Shown piece by piece: positions 31,984-31,997 of a stretch of DNA of 31,997 bases. Made by a program: the position numbers and the translations under genes. Origin of the DNA: Kmv42 sp040757455 (lineage in GTDB: Bacteria > Nitrospirota > Thermodesulfovibrionia > Thermodesulfovibrionales > SM23-35); NCBI GenBank assembly GCA_040757455.1, contig JBFLXE010000009.1:1-31997 (forward strand). Direction: 5' to 3'. How positions within the stretch are numbered: the first letter of the stretch is position 1; each line of letters begins with the position of its first letter. The notes under the pieces were generated by a model, which was not told where the DNA came from, made no database searches, and was given only the letters and a program-made list of their open reading frames with translations.

Positions 31984-31997
31984 ATGACAGAGTGTAT
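31984..31997 (+). CDS. Partial ORF at window edge, possible transposase start
   Basis: ATG ACA GAG TGT AT is cut by the window end, coding MTEC and one partial codon. From memory, IS1380-type transposases often begin MTEC, and an inverted repeat lies just upstream. Four residues cannot prove this. Confidence 0.3.

Noticed and set aside
1..31997. CRISPR array, rRNA genes, prophage, intact defence system
   Set aside because: No regularly spaced repeats with spacers, no rRNA-like stretch, and no phage or cas genes were seen. The HsdR-N-like gene is an orphan.

Overview
The window looks like a chromosomal stretch of a Gram-negative, probably anaerobic or microaerophilic bacterium. It has KDO-8-phosphate phosphatase (LPS), sigma-54 two-component regulation, a DUF4388/PATAN protein, a di-iron ferritin-like protein and dispersed heptamer and MITE-like repeats. 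The mix resembles Nitrospirota or the former Deltaproteobacteria. That placement is inference from gene content only; no rRNA or ribosomal protein gene is present.

Layout. (1) 1-2.5 kb: yceI-like lipocalin, an orphan HsdR-N-domain protein, a ferritin-like protein, then a 518-bp intergenic region holding a perfect ParB-binding parS 16-mer and a heptamer repeat. (2) 2.5-6.6 kb: uvrA and rimO, convergent and overlapping by 31 bp. (3) 6.6-11.1 kb: a peptide ABC transporter split into a permease pair on + and an ATPase pair on -, with a TPR gene heading the ATPase operon and no binding protein nearby. (4) 11.2-12.05 kb: DUF72 gene and tRNA-Arg(CCT). (5) 12.05-15.8 kb: a decayed, AT-rich zone with a frameshifted exported protein, a broken kup K+ transporter carrying a MITE-like insertion, and an mgtE-type Mg2+ transporter split into CBS and membrane proteins. 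(6) 15.9-21.7 kb, all on -: response regulator-diguanylate cyclase, SLOG (TIGR00725) protein, radical SAM (TIGR01212), an exported protein with a HAD-like tail, and a LonB-type protease. (7) 21.9-25.4 kb: soluble histidine kinase, NtrC-family regulator with a variant GAFTGA loop, then a sigma-54 promoter driving a receiver-only protein and a four-helix-bundle protein. (8) 25.6-31.9 kb, all on +: kdsC, pgsA, plsY, a TPR/zinc-ribbon membrane protein, a DUF4388 protein fused to a GspG-like tail, queC with in-frame heptamer-repeat insertions, DUF1284 and UPF0158. The last 90 bp contain a long inverted repeat directly before a start codon, possibly the edge of an insertion sequence.

The most notable signals outside ordinary gene calls are: the parS site; the 84-bp (12 x 7) repeat inside queC; two promoters of identical geometry (TTGACA-N18 and a -10 box ending 6 nt before the start codon) that predict leaderless mRNAs; the sigma-54 promoter with an upstream dyad; and the TPR/zinc-ribbon plus DUF4388-GspG pair, which may be an undescribed envelope module.
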